Below are positions 13,063 through 22,956 of a stretch of 64,000 nucleotides of DNA, piece after piece; position 1 is the first letter of the stretch, and each line of letters opens with the position of its first letter. The DNA comes from Adineta vaga (taxonomy: Eukaryota; Rotifera). The stretch is taken from positions 2,294,001 to 2,358,000 of the forward strand of contig CP075496.1 in assembly GCA_021613535.1 (NCBI GenBank). The letters are read 5' to 3'. The position numbers and the translations under genes are program-made. The notes beneath the pieces are model-generated. The model ran no database searches, was not told where the DNA came from, and saw only the letters and a program-made list of their open reading frames with translations.

Positions 13063-13752
13063 TTGACAAAACTCACTCGAGTTACTTCATCAGATTACAA
13101 GAACGTTTTTCTCCTTTCAAACAACAAATTATCCAAGGAAACGATGCGCTTTTGGACACCATTTCATACAAGTTCAATTGACATCATATCTGATGCTCCA
13201 AACAAGATGATTTTTCGTGCACCAGATCGAATTCGTCTTCAAATGACTGTTGATCATTTGGATTTAAATCAAAAGCCTGGAACATGTTTCACTCATTATA
13301 ATCATCAAACACGTCTATGGGAATGTTTTCATTCACCTCATACAAGTGGTCAACATCGTCTCTTCATTTGGGTTCTAGATAATGAAGAAGATACTCAATG
13401 GGCCACTGCTGTTCGATTCGATATTTATATCAAACGAAAAGGAGAGTTTATCAGTTATCCTACAACAACTAATATATTCAATATACTTCGATGTCAATTA
13501 ATAACACCAATGAATGGACATTTTTCAAGAGAATCTCTTCCAACTGATATTGTTCTTCGTGTACCTAATGTTCGTGATGTACAATTACAAATTGATGAAC
13601 ACACATTAGTTACAGGAGACAATCTTCAAAATGATATTTATAAACTCGTAATTCCAACTAAGATATCCAATGATGTAAAAAGTTTTGTAGTGATGGGTTT
13701 ATGTGCGGATGATACTTATTATTCGACATTAATCACATATAGAATCGAATAA
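13063..13752 (+). CDS. KY-type (transglutaminase-like family) C-terminal domain, free-standing, copy A
   Basis: Open frame of about 229 codons ending at 13752. It resembles the two C-terminal beta domains of kyphoscoliosis-peptidase (KY) proteins: first a stretch with RLWECFHSP, SGQHRLFIWVLDNE and VRFDIYI, then CQLITPMNGHFSRE, a pattern I associate with the KY C-terminus, and a final YYSTLITYRIE strand. The transglutaminase-like core with its Cys-His-Asp triad is absent. The frame is open from 13003 but has no in-frame ATG before 13144 (MRFWTPFHTS), so this is either a short protein starting there, a last exon whose upstream exons I cannot find, or a 5'-truncated gene. It differs from copy B at three residues (H/Q, V/E and G/V), so the duplicates are young. 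Confidence 0.5.
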   Translation: MTKLTRVTSSDYKNVFLLSNNKLSKETMRFWTPFHTSSIDIISDAPNKMIFRAPDRIRLQMTVDHLDLNQKPGTCFTHYNHQTRLWECFHSPHTSGQHRLFIWVLDNEEDTQWATAVRFDIYIKRKGEFISYPTTTNIFNILRCQLITPMNGHFSRESLPTDIVLRVPNVRDVQLQIDEHTLVTGDNLQNDIYKLVIPTKISNDVKSFVVMGLCADDTYYSTLITYRIE

Positions 13753-13832
13753 AAAAAAACTTCGGAAAAATACGTGCGTTTGCTGTTCATGGAATCATCA
13801 ATGTTGTTTCTAATCGAAATAAACTATTCTGA

Positions 13833-14453
13833 TTGAATTGCACTCCAAATTTCATCGAGATTGATTTCTTCAAAGTTCTGCACTGTTCTCCATGTTCCGT
13901 ATTGTTCTAGAGTTTCTTGTTTTGCTGATGTTAATACACCAATACATTTGATTTCAGCAGCAGCACGAACACCGGATACGAAATTTCGAACTCACCAACT
14001 TCAAAGAATACTTTTTCATCAAGTTTTAAAATTCCTAATTCAAAGTCGACAACCAAACGAGGAGCATTGGTTGCTAAACCTATGAACAAAACTACATAGA
14101 TATTTGAAGGAAAATGTCAAGCGTGTATTTTTCACCAATTTTTAATTTTGATCGATTTTGTTTTATATATTCAAGTATTTTGTCAAGACCTCTTGTCGGT
14201 TGGAGTTTCTCTTTAGCTAATTGACGAAATAATAATTCTTTCTTATCCGCTAGTTTCTCTTGTTCCTCTTCAGATAAATGTGACGATAATTCACGAGTTA
14301 TATCAGCATTTAATCGACCTAAACAACATTCATAACATAAGACAAAATCAACTATTTCATTCTAACAGAAATATGCTTATTGAAAAATTCTCGATCAATT
14401 AAAGGTGCATCAGGATTAATTTCAGCGAGAATTATTTGTCCTGCTTCCAAATG
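13833..14453 (-). pseudogene. HAD-type phosphatase, broken copy A
   Basis: Counterpart of the gene at 19421-20262. It retains the last-exon tail (ending with WSAIQ-type sequence near 13850), exon 3 and exon 2, but is broken. The stretch encoding KPKPDIY, most of the last exon's first half and the FEDSVSG motif is deleted at about 13980. A second short deletion removes part of exon 3 near 14005. The 5' exon is replaced by unrelated sequence upstream of 14453, so the start codon and DxD region are missing. It cannot encode an active phosphatase. Confidence 0.85.
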
Positions 14454-17400
14454 TATATCACATTTCTTTTCTTCAAAACATTTTTTGTATTTAAAACTTT
14501 TATCGAGTATTTGTTTTGTTCTTGTTGACTTTATAATTTCTTTTGTCAATGGAGATCTTCAGTTAAATGTTATAACAGTAAAATCAATTAGCCTTTTTGT
14601 ATTCAAAGAGTTTAACGATTCATAGGTTTTGACTCTCTTCGTTGTGACATTCTGTATAGTGCATTTCGATTTAGAGAGGAAACAATTTCAAGTCGAAATA
14701 CAGCAGCAATCACTAGTTCAATTGATCAGTAATTCATCATAGATTCTGCTCATTTCTGTCTGACTAATATCCAATTAATGCAGAGTAGTTGACCTTTCTC
14801 ATCAAAATAATAAAAATAAATAAACAAAAAGATTTTGAACAAGTATCACATGATCTAAAACTTCCTGTTAGTTGGTCATCAAAAATCATTGTTTTCTTTA
14901 TATCAATTCATATTAATTATTCGAATAGTAATTCTTTAAAAGAGTTCGATGAAATTAATCATGATCGCTTTTATTCCTTTTCTGAAAAAATGGGTTATCG
15001 AGTCGTTAAAAATGCTAAAAATTTATGAGTTTGTCTATGCCAATCAGATGGCAGCATTTTATAACTAAATAAAAACTTAACGATCGTCATCAGTAAAAGA
15101 TTAACCAAAGGTAATCGTGGTCGAGAAACTCGAATTTGAAGTTACTTACTCTTTTTGATTCACTGTTCTTGATCGGTTCTATTGTGTTTTGTCTGCAAAA
15201 AAAAACGTTTACGTAACTTTTTGTTTCAAATGTAAATCTGAGGTATTATATTGGATAATGCTCATAGTTGGAATATACGTCTTTAAAACTATTTAGTAAT
15301 TCTGATTTTGACGGTTATGGTTAATACCAGTTTTACAATGGAAACTATACATGGGGGAATTCGAAGACGTGGTATGAACCTGATATCGGTTTTAATTAAA
15401 TTTTTTTGTACTATTTACAATTTTAAGTCGGATTTTTCAATAGAATTCTAACCGAAATATGTGAGTAGGAATGAGAAACCTGATCCTAATCCTACTGCTG
15501 AATGTTCAAAGGTCTCAGACATATAAGTAACACTGCACATATATGAAGAACTATGCTTGATCAATACGATAGATTCTTTGCGACTCATAGAATAGTACTT
15601 CTACTTTTTGGTTTTTCTCTGAAATAGTATTGACACAAATTAATTGCTTCTTTGGAGAGAAAACGAAAATAGATTCATTTCTTCGATAGGAAAGCAAGTC
15701 ACAAGTGAACGATATTGTGAAGTTATGTAAGTAAAATGAGTAAGAGTAAAATACTTTTTTAGATAGTAGTCAAGTAATTTGGTTCATGAACCAAAGCAAA
15801 TCCTTACCTTATCCTAAGCTTGTTCGCAGGCTTGGTCAAGCGCTGTCATTAGAGATACAGTGACAATTGCAATGCGTTACTTATTATGATTATTCAGAAA
15901 CTTAAAATAACTTGTCATTAAGCATTAAAAAAACTCTGACTGTGAATTCTTTAATAAAGCTACTGAATTCATTGAAGAAATGTTTTTTAAGTAGAAATTC
16001 TGGCGACGTTTGCATCATGTTGCTTTTCATTCTAAAATATTTGAGTATCTTGAGTCTAATTACAATTCTTTCAGAAAAGGGTCAGCGAATGCCAAGGATG
16101 AGCGCTATTTATTCTTTATATGTTTCGATAATTACCATCAATGATTTTATCAAGAAGAAAAAAGACGAAGTATTTTTGAGCATGTTTAGGATAACGTTGT
16201 TGGCAGGCGGTTGAGTGCTGATGTTACTTCGTATTAGACACAGATAATTCCTGGTGATATTTGATATTTATTGAAAGCATAACAATAAGATCGGAGAATT
16301 CTTTTGCCGATTCGCTTCCATTATAAGTACAATAGGATCTCGCTTAATCCGTTAGTAAAGTGGAATAAAAGCCTTATTATATTATGAAGTTGAGCCGATC
16401 TTGTGCAGCCGTTTCTCGAAGTACGATTTTCACAAAAGAACCGTATTGTTTTGCAATGAGTGACAAGTCATCAACTGTTTCTAAAATGAATCAATGTGAT
16501 GAAAAAACAAGATGATTGATAATGTACTTAGCCATATGTTTCCATACAGTTTTAAAAAGGATCCCACCGCTCTACTATTAGACTGACGTTGCTTCTAGAA
16601 GAAAATCATAAAATAAAATTGATTTAAAAACCAATAGAACATGACAAAAGATGTGTCTATAAACTGCAAAGGTCTTTTTGTTATAGAGATATCCAGCGCA
16701 GCTGAAAATCTGCTGCTGCCACGCCGCGATGGTTTTCAAATACATATTTTGAATATCATTGTTGTGACCGCATTGGATTATAAATATTGATGCCAATTCT
16801 TAGAATTCATTTGGTCTCGTGGTGTTTCTACGTAAGCTCACAAATTCGACGAAATTCATGCAGATTTCCAATGTTTGTAAAAAAAATGGATAACACCATG
16901 ATGAATGATATCGACATACCTGTTGTTCAATAATACAATTGTTCATCGAGTGATCTTTTATAGAGAGTAACGAGAAGATAGAAGAATGCTCCTCTGTATT
17001 GTTTGGTCGTTTCGGTTCAGTGAAGGAGAAGAACGTATGACTATATGGTCCCAGCTAAACGGAAAATGAAATATGCTGTTGGCTATCTAAATTGAGTACC
17101 ATTATGTTGTAAGAAATACTCATATTCCATTTTTTTCCCTAGTTTAAATTAAATGAATTTGCTAAAACGAATAAGAAGCAGACAGATTAATAAATGGTAA
17201 TCAATATGGTAAAGGGACAAGAAAAGTTTTTATAGAATATGTATAACTATATATAAAATCAGAATTAAAGCATCTGTCGACTAAGCACATGTACGAAATA
17301 ATGGTCCACGATAAATAAGAGAGAAAGAAAAATTACACTACTAGAACGATCGAGGTCATCATATATGTTAAGTGGACTACCTAGATGAAGTAATATTCAA

Positions 17401-18206
17401 TAATAATTTGTTACTATGAATCTGATTGAAAACGATAAAAAGTTTAAGAAATCTAGTTAACGTTTATTGAAAATTTTCTATGAAACAATTTGATGAAACA
17501 TAACTTTTGGCGATAAAAGGCTGGATTATTCGATAAAGAGATTGCAGACTTTGGAGAGAATTATTTTACTCGACGAAAACTTAATATATATCATGCGGAA
17601 ATGGATAAAAAATAGATAGTCGAATTCATGCTACATGTCACACTATGTATCGGAGAGAAAAGATAAGGGTGCAAACATATATAAGACGTTTGTCTTTGTT
17701 TCTGCTGGAAACACCTGTCGTACGAAAAAAAACATATTAATTGATATTTCTGTAGATCTGTTGAACTACTTCAGATAAGGAGTGAAATGAATTAATGATA
17801 TCTCTGTATAAATAGGTCGCTTGTTCCAATGTAAATGAATTTCACTAAATAAGATTATCGCGAAGAAAAGATTTCTCTTTGACTTTGTGAGTTACAACGT
17901 TTCTGAAGGACAGACAATTGATAGTACATGAGTAACATATATATATATATGTCATCAAGTAACTAAAATCTCTGTACTACATAAAACGATGCGTACATCT
18001 GATATAGAAAGTTAGTAGACTATGTACTCTATCGATGCTTGTTGGAACTCCTATTTTTAATAATTTTTTGCACTACTGAAGTATATACCTCTGTCATCCG
18101 ATGAAGAGTCAACTTCAAATCCTAATCCATAAATCTATAATGCATGGAGTGCTATGGAGACAGCATACTACAGGAGCATAGCTGGGGGATACCTGAAATC
18201 ACTAGA
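14454..18206. other. 3.7-kb spacer between duplicate copies, no supported gene
   Basis: Frames here are short and lack family motifs. A 79-codon frame at 14789-15028 has normal composition and ends in SFSEKMGYRVVKNAKNL, but no start context or splice partners could be assigned. The higher-complexity patches (about 15030-15130, 16380-16480, 16570-16800) may be old decayed coding or transposon sequence; I could not name a source. Confidence 0.4.
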
Positions 18207-18306
18207 CATCGTCCCATTCAGGTCATGAAAATCATGACTAATACTGTAATAGACAACACTCAAACGAGAATCTTTTGTTATTAATTGTTTCCCAACACTC
18301 AATGTT
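18207..18306 (-). pseudogene. Diverged fragment of Ig-gene exon 3
   Basis: About 100 bases align with 9711-9808 inside exon 3 of the two-Ig gene. They share AACGAGAATCTTTTGTTATT and CCAACACTCAATGTT blocks, with roughly 85-88% identity by eye and a one-base deletion that breaks the frame. Homology ends at the left boundary of duplication copy B. It is a fragment, not a gene. Confidence 0.8.
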
Positions 18307-20208
18307 TGATATGATATCATCCGTTAACTTCTCTCAGAACACTTGCATTTCATACATCAATAGAGAAAATATTCATTTAGATTTCTTCAGTACAGCGGAA
18401 GCAATTTATTCCAGGAATAGATGAAAAAAAAAAAGTGTAACTTTTAGAAAAATTAACTTTCGATATGCATAACCTAATCTTATCAGGTAGAGGAAAATAT
18501 TTTTTTCCAAAGAAGATTGAATGCATTTATTCGGATGACTTTTTACTTTGATACAGATGAAAAAATAAAAAAAACTAATTTCTTATGCAAATGGATAAGA
18601 TTGCAAGAGTTGTTTTTGCTTCTTTCCTCTTCATTGTGTAACGAATAGACATACAACATTGACAAAACTCACTCGAGTTACTTCATCAGATTACAAGAAC
18701 GTTTTTCTCCTTTCAAACAACAAATTATCCAAGGAAACGATGCGCTTTTGGACACCATTTCATACAAGTTCAATTGACATCATATCTGATGCTCCAAACA
18801 AGATGATTTTTCGTGCACCAGATCGAATTCGTCTTCAAATGACTGTTGATCATTTGGATTTAAATCAAAAGCCTGGAACATGTTTCACTCATTATAATCA
18901 TCAAACACGTCTATGGGAATGTTTTCATTCACCTCATACAAGTGGTCAACATCGTCTCTTCATTTGGGTTCTAGATAATGAAGAAGATACTCAATGGGCC
19001 ACTGCTGTTCGATTCGATATTTATATCAAACGAAAAGGAGAGTTTATCAGTTATCCTACAACAACTAATATATTCAATATACTTCGATGTCAATTAATAA
19101 CACCAATGAATGGACATTTTTCAAGAGAATCTCTTCCAACTGATATTGTTCTTCGTGTACCTAATGTTCGTGATGTACAATTACAAATTGATGAACAAAC
19201 ATTAGTTACAGGAGACAATCTTCAAAATGATATTTATAAACTCGAAATTCCAACTAAAATATCCAATGATGTAAAAAGTTTTGTAGTGATGGTTTTATGT
19301 GCTGATGATACTTATTATTCGACATTAATCACATATAGAATCGAATAAAAAAAAAACTTCGGAAAAATACGTGCGTTTGCTATTCATTGAATCATCAATG
19401 TTGTTTCTAATCGAAATAAATTATTCTGATTGGATTGCACTCCAAATTTCATCGAGATTGATTTCTTCAAAGTTCTGCACTGTTCTCCATGTTCCGTATT
19501 GTTCTAGAGTTTCTTGTTTTGCTGATGTTAATACACCAATACATTTGATTTCAGCAGCAACGGCAGCACGGACACCGGATACGGAATCTTCGAAGATAAT
19601 ACATGAATTCTTATCGACGTTTAAACGTTTTGCTAATTCCAAGTAAATATCTGGTTTGGGTTTACCTTGATTTTGAAAAACAAACGAATTAAGTGAAAGA
19701 TTCATGTGGAATCTAGAACTCACCAATTCCAAATTCTTCAGCGAGAAGAGCTGCGTCAAAGAATGTTTTTTCATCAAGTTTTAAAATTCCTAATTCAAAG
19801 TCGACAACCAAACGAGGAGCATTGGTTGCTAAACCTATGAACAAAACTACATAGATATTTGAAGGAAAATGTCAAGCGTGTATTCTTCACCAATTTTTAA
19901 TTTTGATCGATTTTGTTTTATATATTCAAGTATTTTGTCAAGACCTCTTGTCGGTTGGAGTTTCTCTTTAGCTAATTGACGAAATAATAATTCTTTCTTA
20001 TCCGCTAGTTTCTCTTGTTCCTCTTCAGATAAATGTGACGATAATTCACGAGTTATATCAGCATTTAATCGACCTAAACAACATTCATAACATAAGACAA
20101 AATCAACTATTTCATTCTACCAGAAATATGCTTATTGAAAAATTCTCGATCAATTAAAGGTGCATCAGGATTGATTTCAGCAAGAATAATTTGCCATGCT
20201 TCGAAATG
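18299..20208. repeat. Segmental duplication, copy B
   Basis: Direct-orientation partner of 12713-14453. The KY ORF and flanks are close to 98% identical by eye. Copy B keeps the full HAD phosphatase gene, which continues past the right edge to 20262. Its left edge is fused to a fragment of the Ig gene exon. Confidence 0.9.
18659..19348 (+). CDS. KY-type (transglutaminase-like family) C-terminal domain, free-standing, copy B
   Basis: Same 229-codon frame as copy A, with DEQTLV, KLEIPTK and VVMVLCADD in place of DEHTLV, KLVIPTK and VVMGLCADD. It again lacks the catalytic transglutaminase-like core and has no ATG before the MRFWTPF methionine (base 18740). Few substitutions have accumulated and none disrupts the frame, which hints at coding constraint or simply very recent duplication. 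It converges with the HAD gene, whose stop lies about 70 bases downstream on the other strand. Confidence 0.5.
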   Translation: MTKLTRVTSSDYKNVFLLSNNKLSKETMRFWTPFHTSSIDIISDAPNKMIFRAPDRIRLQMTVDHLDLNQKPGTCFTHYNHQTRLWECFHSPHTSGQHRLFIWVLDNEEDTQWATAVRFDIYIKRKGEFISYPTTTNIFNILRCQLITPMNGHFSRESLPTDIVLRVPNVRDVQLQIDEQTLVTGDNLQNDIYKLEIPTKISNDVKSFVVMVLCADDTYYSTLITYRIE

Positions 20209-20262
20209 AATTGGATCAGAATCAACTAATGTACCATCAAGACCAAATAAGATTCCGTACAT
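19421..20262 (-). CDS. HAD-superfamily phosphatase (beta-phosphoglucomutase-like), catalytic Asp replaced by Gly
   Basis: Four exons in phase: 20121-20262, 19891-20073, 19724-19834 and 19421-19665. The protein has an alpha-helical cap (residues about 20-105), a LATNAPR motif II region, GKPKPDIYLELAKRL (motif III lysine) and CIIFEDSVSGVRAA (motif IV acidic pair). This is the layout of subclass-I HAD sugar-phosphate phosphatases and beta-phosphoglucomutase-like enzymes. Motif I reads ILFGLDGTLVDSD. The first Asp of the family's DxD, the nucleophile, is Gly (codon GGT at 20242-20244, one base from GAT). The second Asp is intact. If real, classical phosphoryl transfer should fail, so it may be a recent inactivation, a repurposed protein or a sequence error. 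It is the only complete copy here; the other is broken. Confidence 0.85.
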
Positions 20263-20424
20263 TTCACTTGTTTTTATGAGAACTATTTTCCAATCTAAAA
20301 ATCTTTATCTATTTATATTAGTTCTTACAGTGTTTACAAAATAAACGAACAAAAAATAGAATTACAAAAGAACGAAATATCGAATGCTAGTATAAAAAAA
20401 TATTTTCGCGTGTAGAGTAAATTA

Positions 20425-22956
20425 TTAGCTCTTTGTTTCAAAACGCATGGCTTCCTGAGCAGTTTTCATTAATAATAAATCAATATCAGGTGTTGGTAAA
20501 ACATTTTCATGTGCTAATGCCATACGACGTGGAAAGAAGACGTAGTCAAGCTAGGTGTTGAACATTACAGAAGATATTTTAGATAGGAATAAAGGAAATA
20601 GTTTGAAATATTACCGGATAATTAAGAAAATTACAAACATTTGATGTGTAAACATCAGCAAAACGAGCTAAACGTCGATGAAAATATGTTGGAACGGTAT
20701 ATGTACGAAATACAGAACCGAAATAAGGATTGAAATAGTCGCGAGATTTCGTTCTAAAAATACATCAAACAGTATGAATAGAAAGGATTCTATTTAGACT
20801 ACCTTTCTTCTTCTCTTTCAGCTACCCAAGTTTTCATTAGAGCATCAACTTCGGGACCAGGAATGATCTATAAAAAAAATTGAACATATGAATTTTCACA
20901 TATTATCTTCTGAATTAACAGAAATGAAGTTTAGTGAACAAATTTGTAAGGAAAACAATATGTTCAATTTCACTCTTTTAAAGTATTACAATGATGAGGA
21001 TAAGCATCGATTGACAAATAAAATATCCTGAGAAATTTTACATACTTGTAATTGATCGATTAGCCATTGAAGAACATTCAACTAAGAGAATCAAAATATT
21101 TAAATGAGTTAAAATAAAAGTTAATTGTGTTACCCATCGAATAGTTTTTTGAAATGCTTCTGAATTAATTACATTAATTTCATCCTTGCATATAGAAAAT
21201 TAGACGAGTTTTATATTTTAGGGAAGTATCAATATTTACTTCGACTTCTTCTAGGATAGCACCAGTTCTCCATCCATGTGTAAGAAAAAGATCCTTCAAA
21301 GAAAATTTTGAAGAATATTTTAACAACAATGTTTTGAGCTTACTGCTAAATCACCGTAGATATGATCACCAATATAAAGAACATCATGGCCTTGCCAATG
21401 TGTCATATCCACAAGAGTTGTAAGATTACCCTTACATAAGATAATAAGATATCAGTTCATGTGCTGTTAGAAATAAACATACGTCGACATAGACTTTTCC
21501 TTTCTCTAATTTAGATACTCGGTCCCATGATTTTGAATTATTATCGACATTGATTTCTCGAAAAGGTCTATAAAAAAGATATTTCACAAAAAGAATGAGC
21601 ATCTCAAGAGAAAAAAAACTATCACTAAACCTTTTTTGTGCACCAAAAAATGAGGGTTTTCTTGCTTGACATATAACGATATCGAAGAAATCTTGCCATT
21701 TTTCTCCAAGCAAATAACTCATGCCACGATTCACATACCAGAATGCACTGTTTGTTATTAAAAATAATTGTTTGTTTGCATCACGAAGTCGTTGTAAGAA
21801 TGGTTTCAAACGAACATTTTCTTCGAAATAAGTAGCTAAATATAAATTAATGAATATGATTCCAACTAATACATATACATCTATATGTATATATTATGAA
21901 ATACCTTACCTACATTTTGTCCAGCTATTTGATGCATCATGCCACTTTTATGGAAAGCACCGACTGCTTCCTTTTGATTACAAAAATATTTTATCAAGTT
22001 TTCTTTGAAAAATCACATACTCGAACATCATAATGTACGTATTCGGCAGCAAATGGAATACTGTTGTCGATAAAGTACTGAAAATGCAAAATAAATCATT
22101 TATAAATAATATTACAGAGAATTCTTTTCCTTTGTACTTGTATAACGTCTCTTAGAATTGTGATTTCAGGTATTGTAAAAATATCAACGTACTGAAACAT
22201 ATTGGATGTCATACCAAGGTAACCGACTTCATCGACAGACAGTTTTGTACCACGATGTGCTGCAATGACTTCTTCATCCGATACTTGTCGCATACCACTT
22301 GAATAGAAGTCGAATTTGTATATAAACTATTAAATTCAACTTACTGATATACAGTGCCTAACTGAATATTATGATAACTATCAACTTTCATTAACCATCC
22401 GCGTTTTATATCTAAATGAAGACCACGAGCACCCATTCCAGGACGAAAAGAAAAATCCATTATTTGATCAGGATACTTTATTGGAGAAAAACAACTCTAC
22501 GTGTGAAATTCTCAAACATAATAGTCTTACTCGTAGATTTTTTACAAGATATTGTTTCGTATGATCATATATGAGTGAATGTAATGTTGGTTTATATCTA
22601 GCTAATGTATAATCTATTTTCAAGAGGAAAACAAACGTCATTCACATTCCTAATAATTTAGAATAAGGTTACAAACCGAAATCAAAACCATAAACTTGTA
22701 TTTTCTGCAAACTTAATTCATTGTTTGCAAATATTCCAGTTGGACTCATTTCCTCTGAGAGTGATGATGATGGAGCTAAAATGTTAGTTCTTAAAATATG
22801 TTAATCAAAATAAAAACTTTTACATAGACATTCTTCTTTAAGTAGTTCATAAATCTGTTGTAAATCTTTTAATTGACGTATTTGTGTATACGAACGTCGA
22901 GATTGCTGAAATATTTTGGTAATAGATCGATAATATTGCTTACTATTGCATAACAT
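20425..22956 (-). CDS. NT5DC: 5'-nucleotidase domain-containing protein (NT5DC2/3-like, HAD family)
   Basis: About a dozen short exons. ATG 22956 begins a basic, hydroxylated N-terminus (MLCNSKQYYRSITKIFQQSR) that could be a mitochondrial presequence. Conserved landmarks follow. YGFDFDYTLARYKP carries the HAD nucleophile motif DxDxT, split by an intron near 22650. Then come GAFHKSG near 21945, LFLITNSAFWYVNRGM at about 21765-21720 (motif II), then WQDFFDIVICQARKPSFF, and VLYIGDHIYGDLA near 21380-21350 (motif IV). The C-terminal helical part ends ...AMRFETKS. Family members resemble cytosolic IMP/GMP 5'-nucleotidase; for NT5DC2/3 the substrate is poorly defined. Unlike its HAD neighbour, all motif residues look intact. 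Alternative in-frame starts before 22956 are not ATG. Confidence 0.88.

Larger units (their letters stand above)
12713..14453. repeat. Segmental duplication, copy A
   Basis: This segment is nearly identical to 18299-20208, in the same orientation. It carries a KY-type ORF plus part of a HAD phosphatase gene. The left edge lies at the shared word TCAATGTTTGATATGATATC. The right edge falls inside what is HAD exon 1 in copy B, so copy A is the truncated partner. Relative to copy B it also lacks two stretches in the HAD tail near 13980-14010. Confidence 0.9.

Noticed and set aside
14789-15028. 79-codon plus-strand frame in the duplication spacer
   Set aside because: Composition is plausible but no domain, no homologue recalled and no splice structure.
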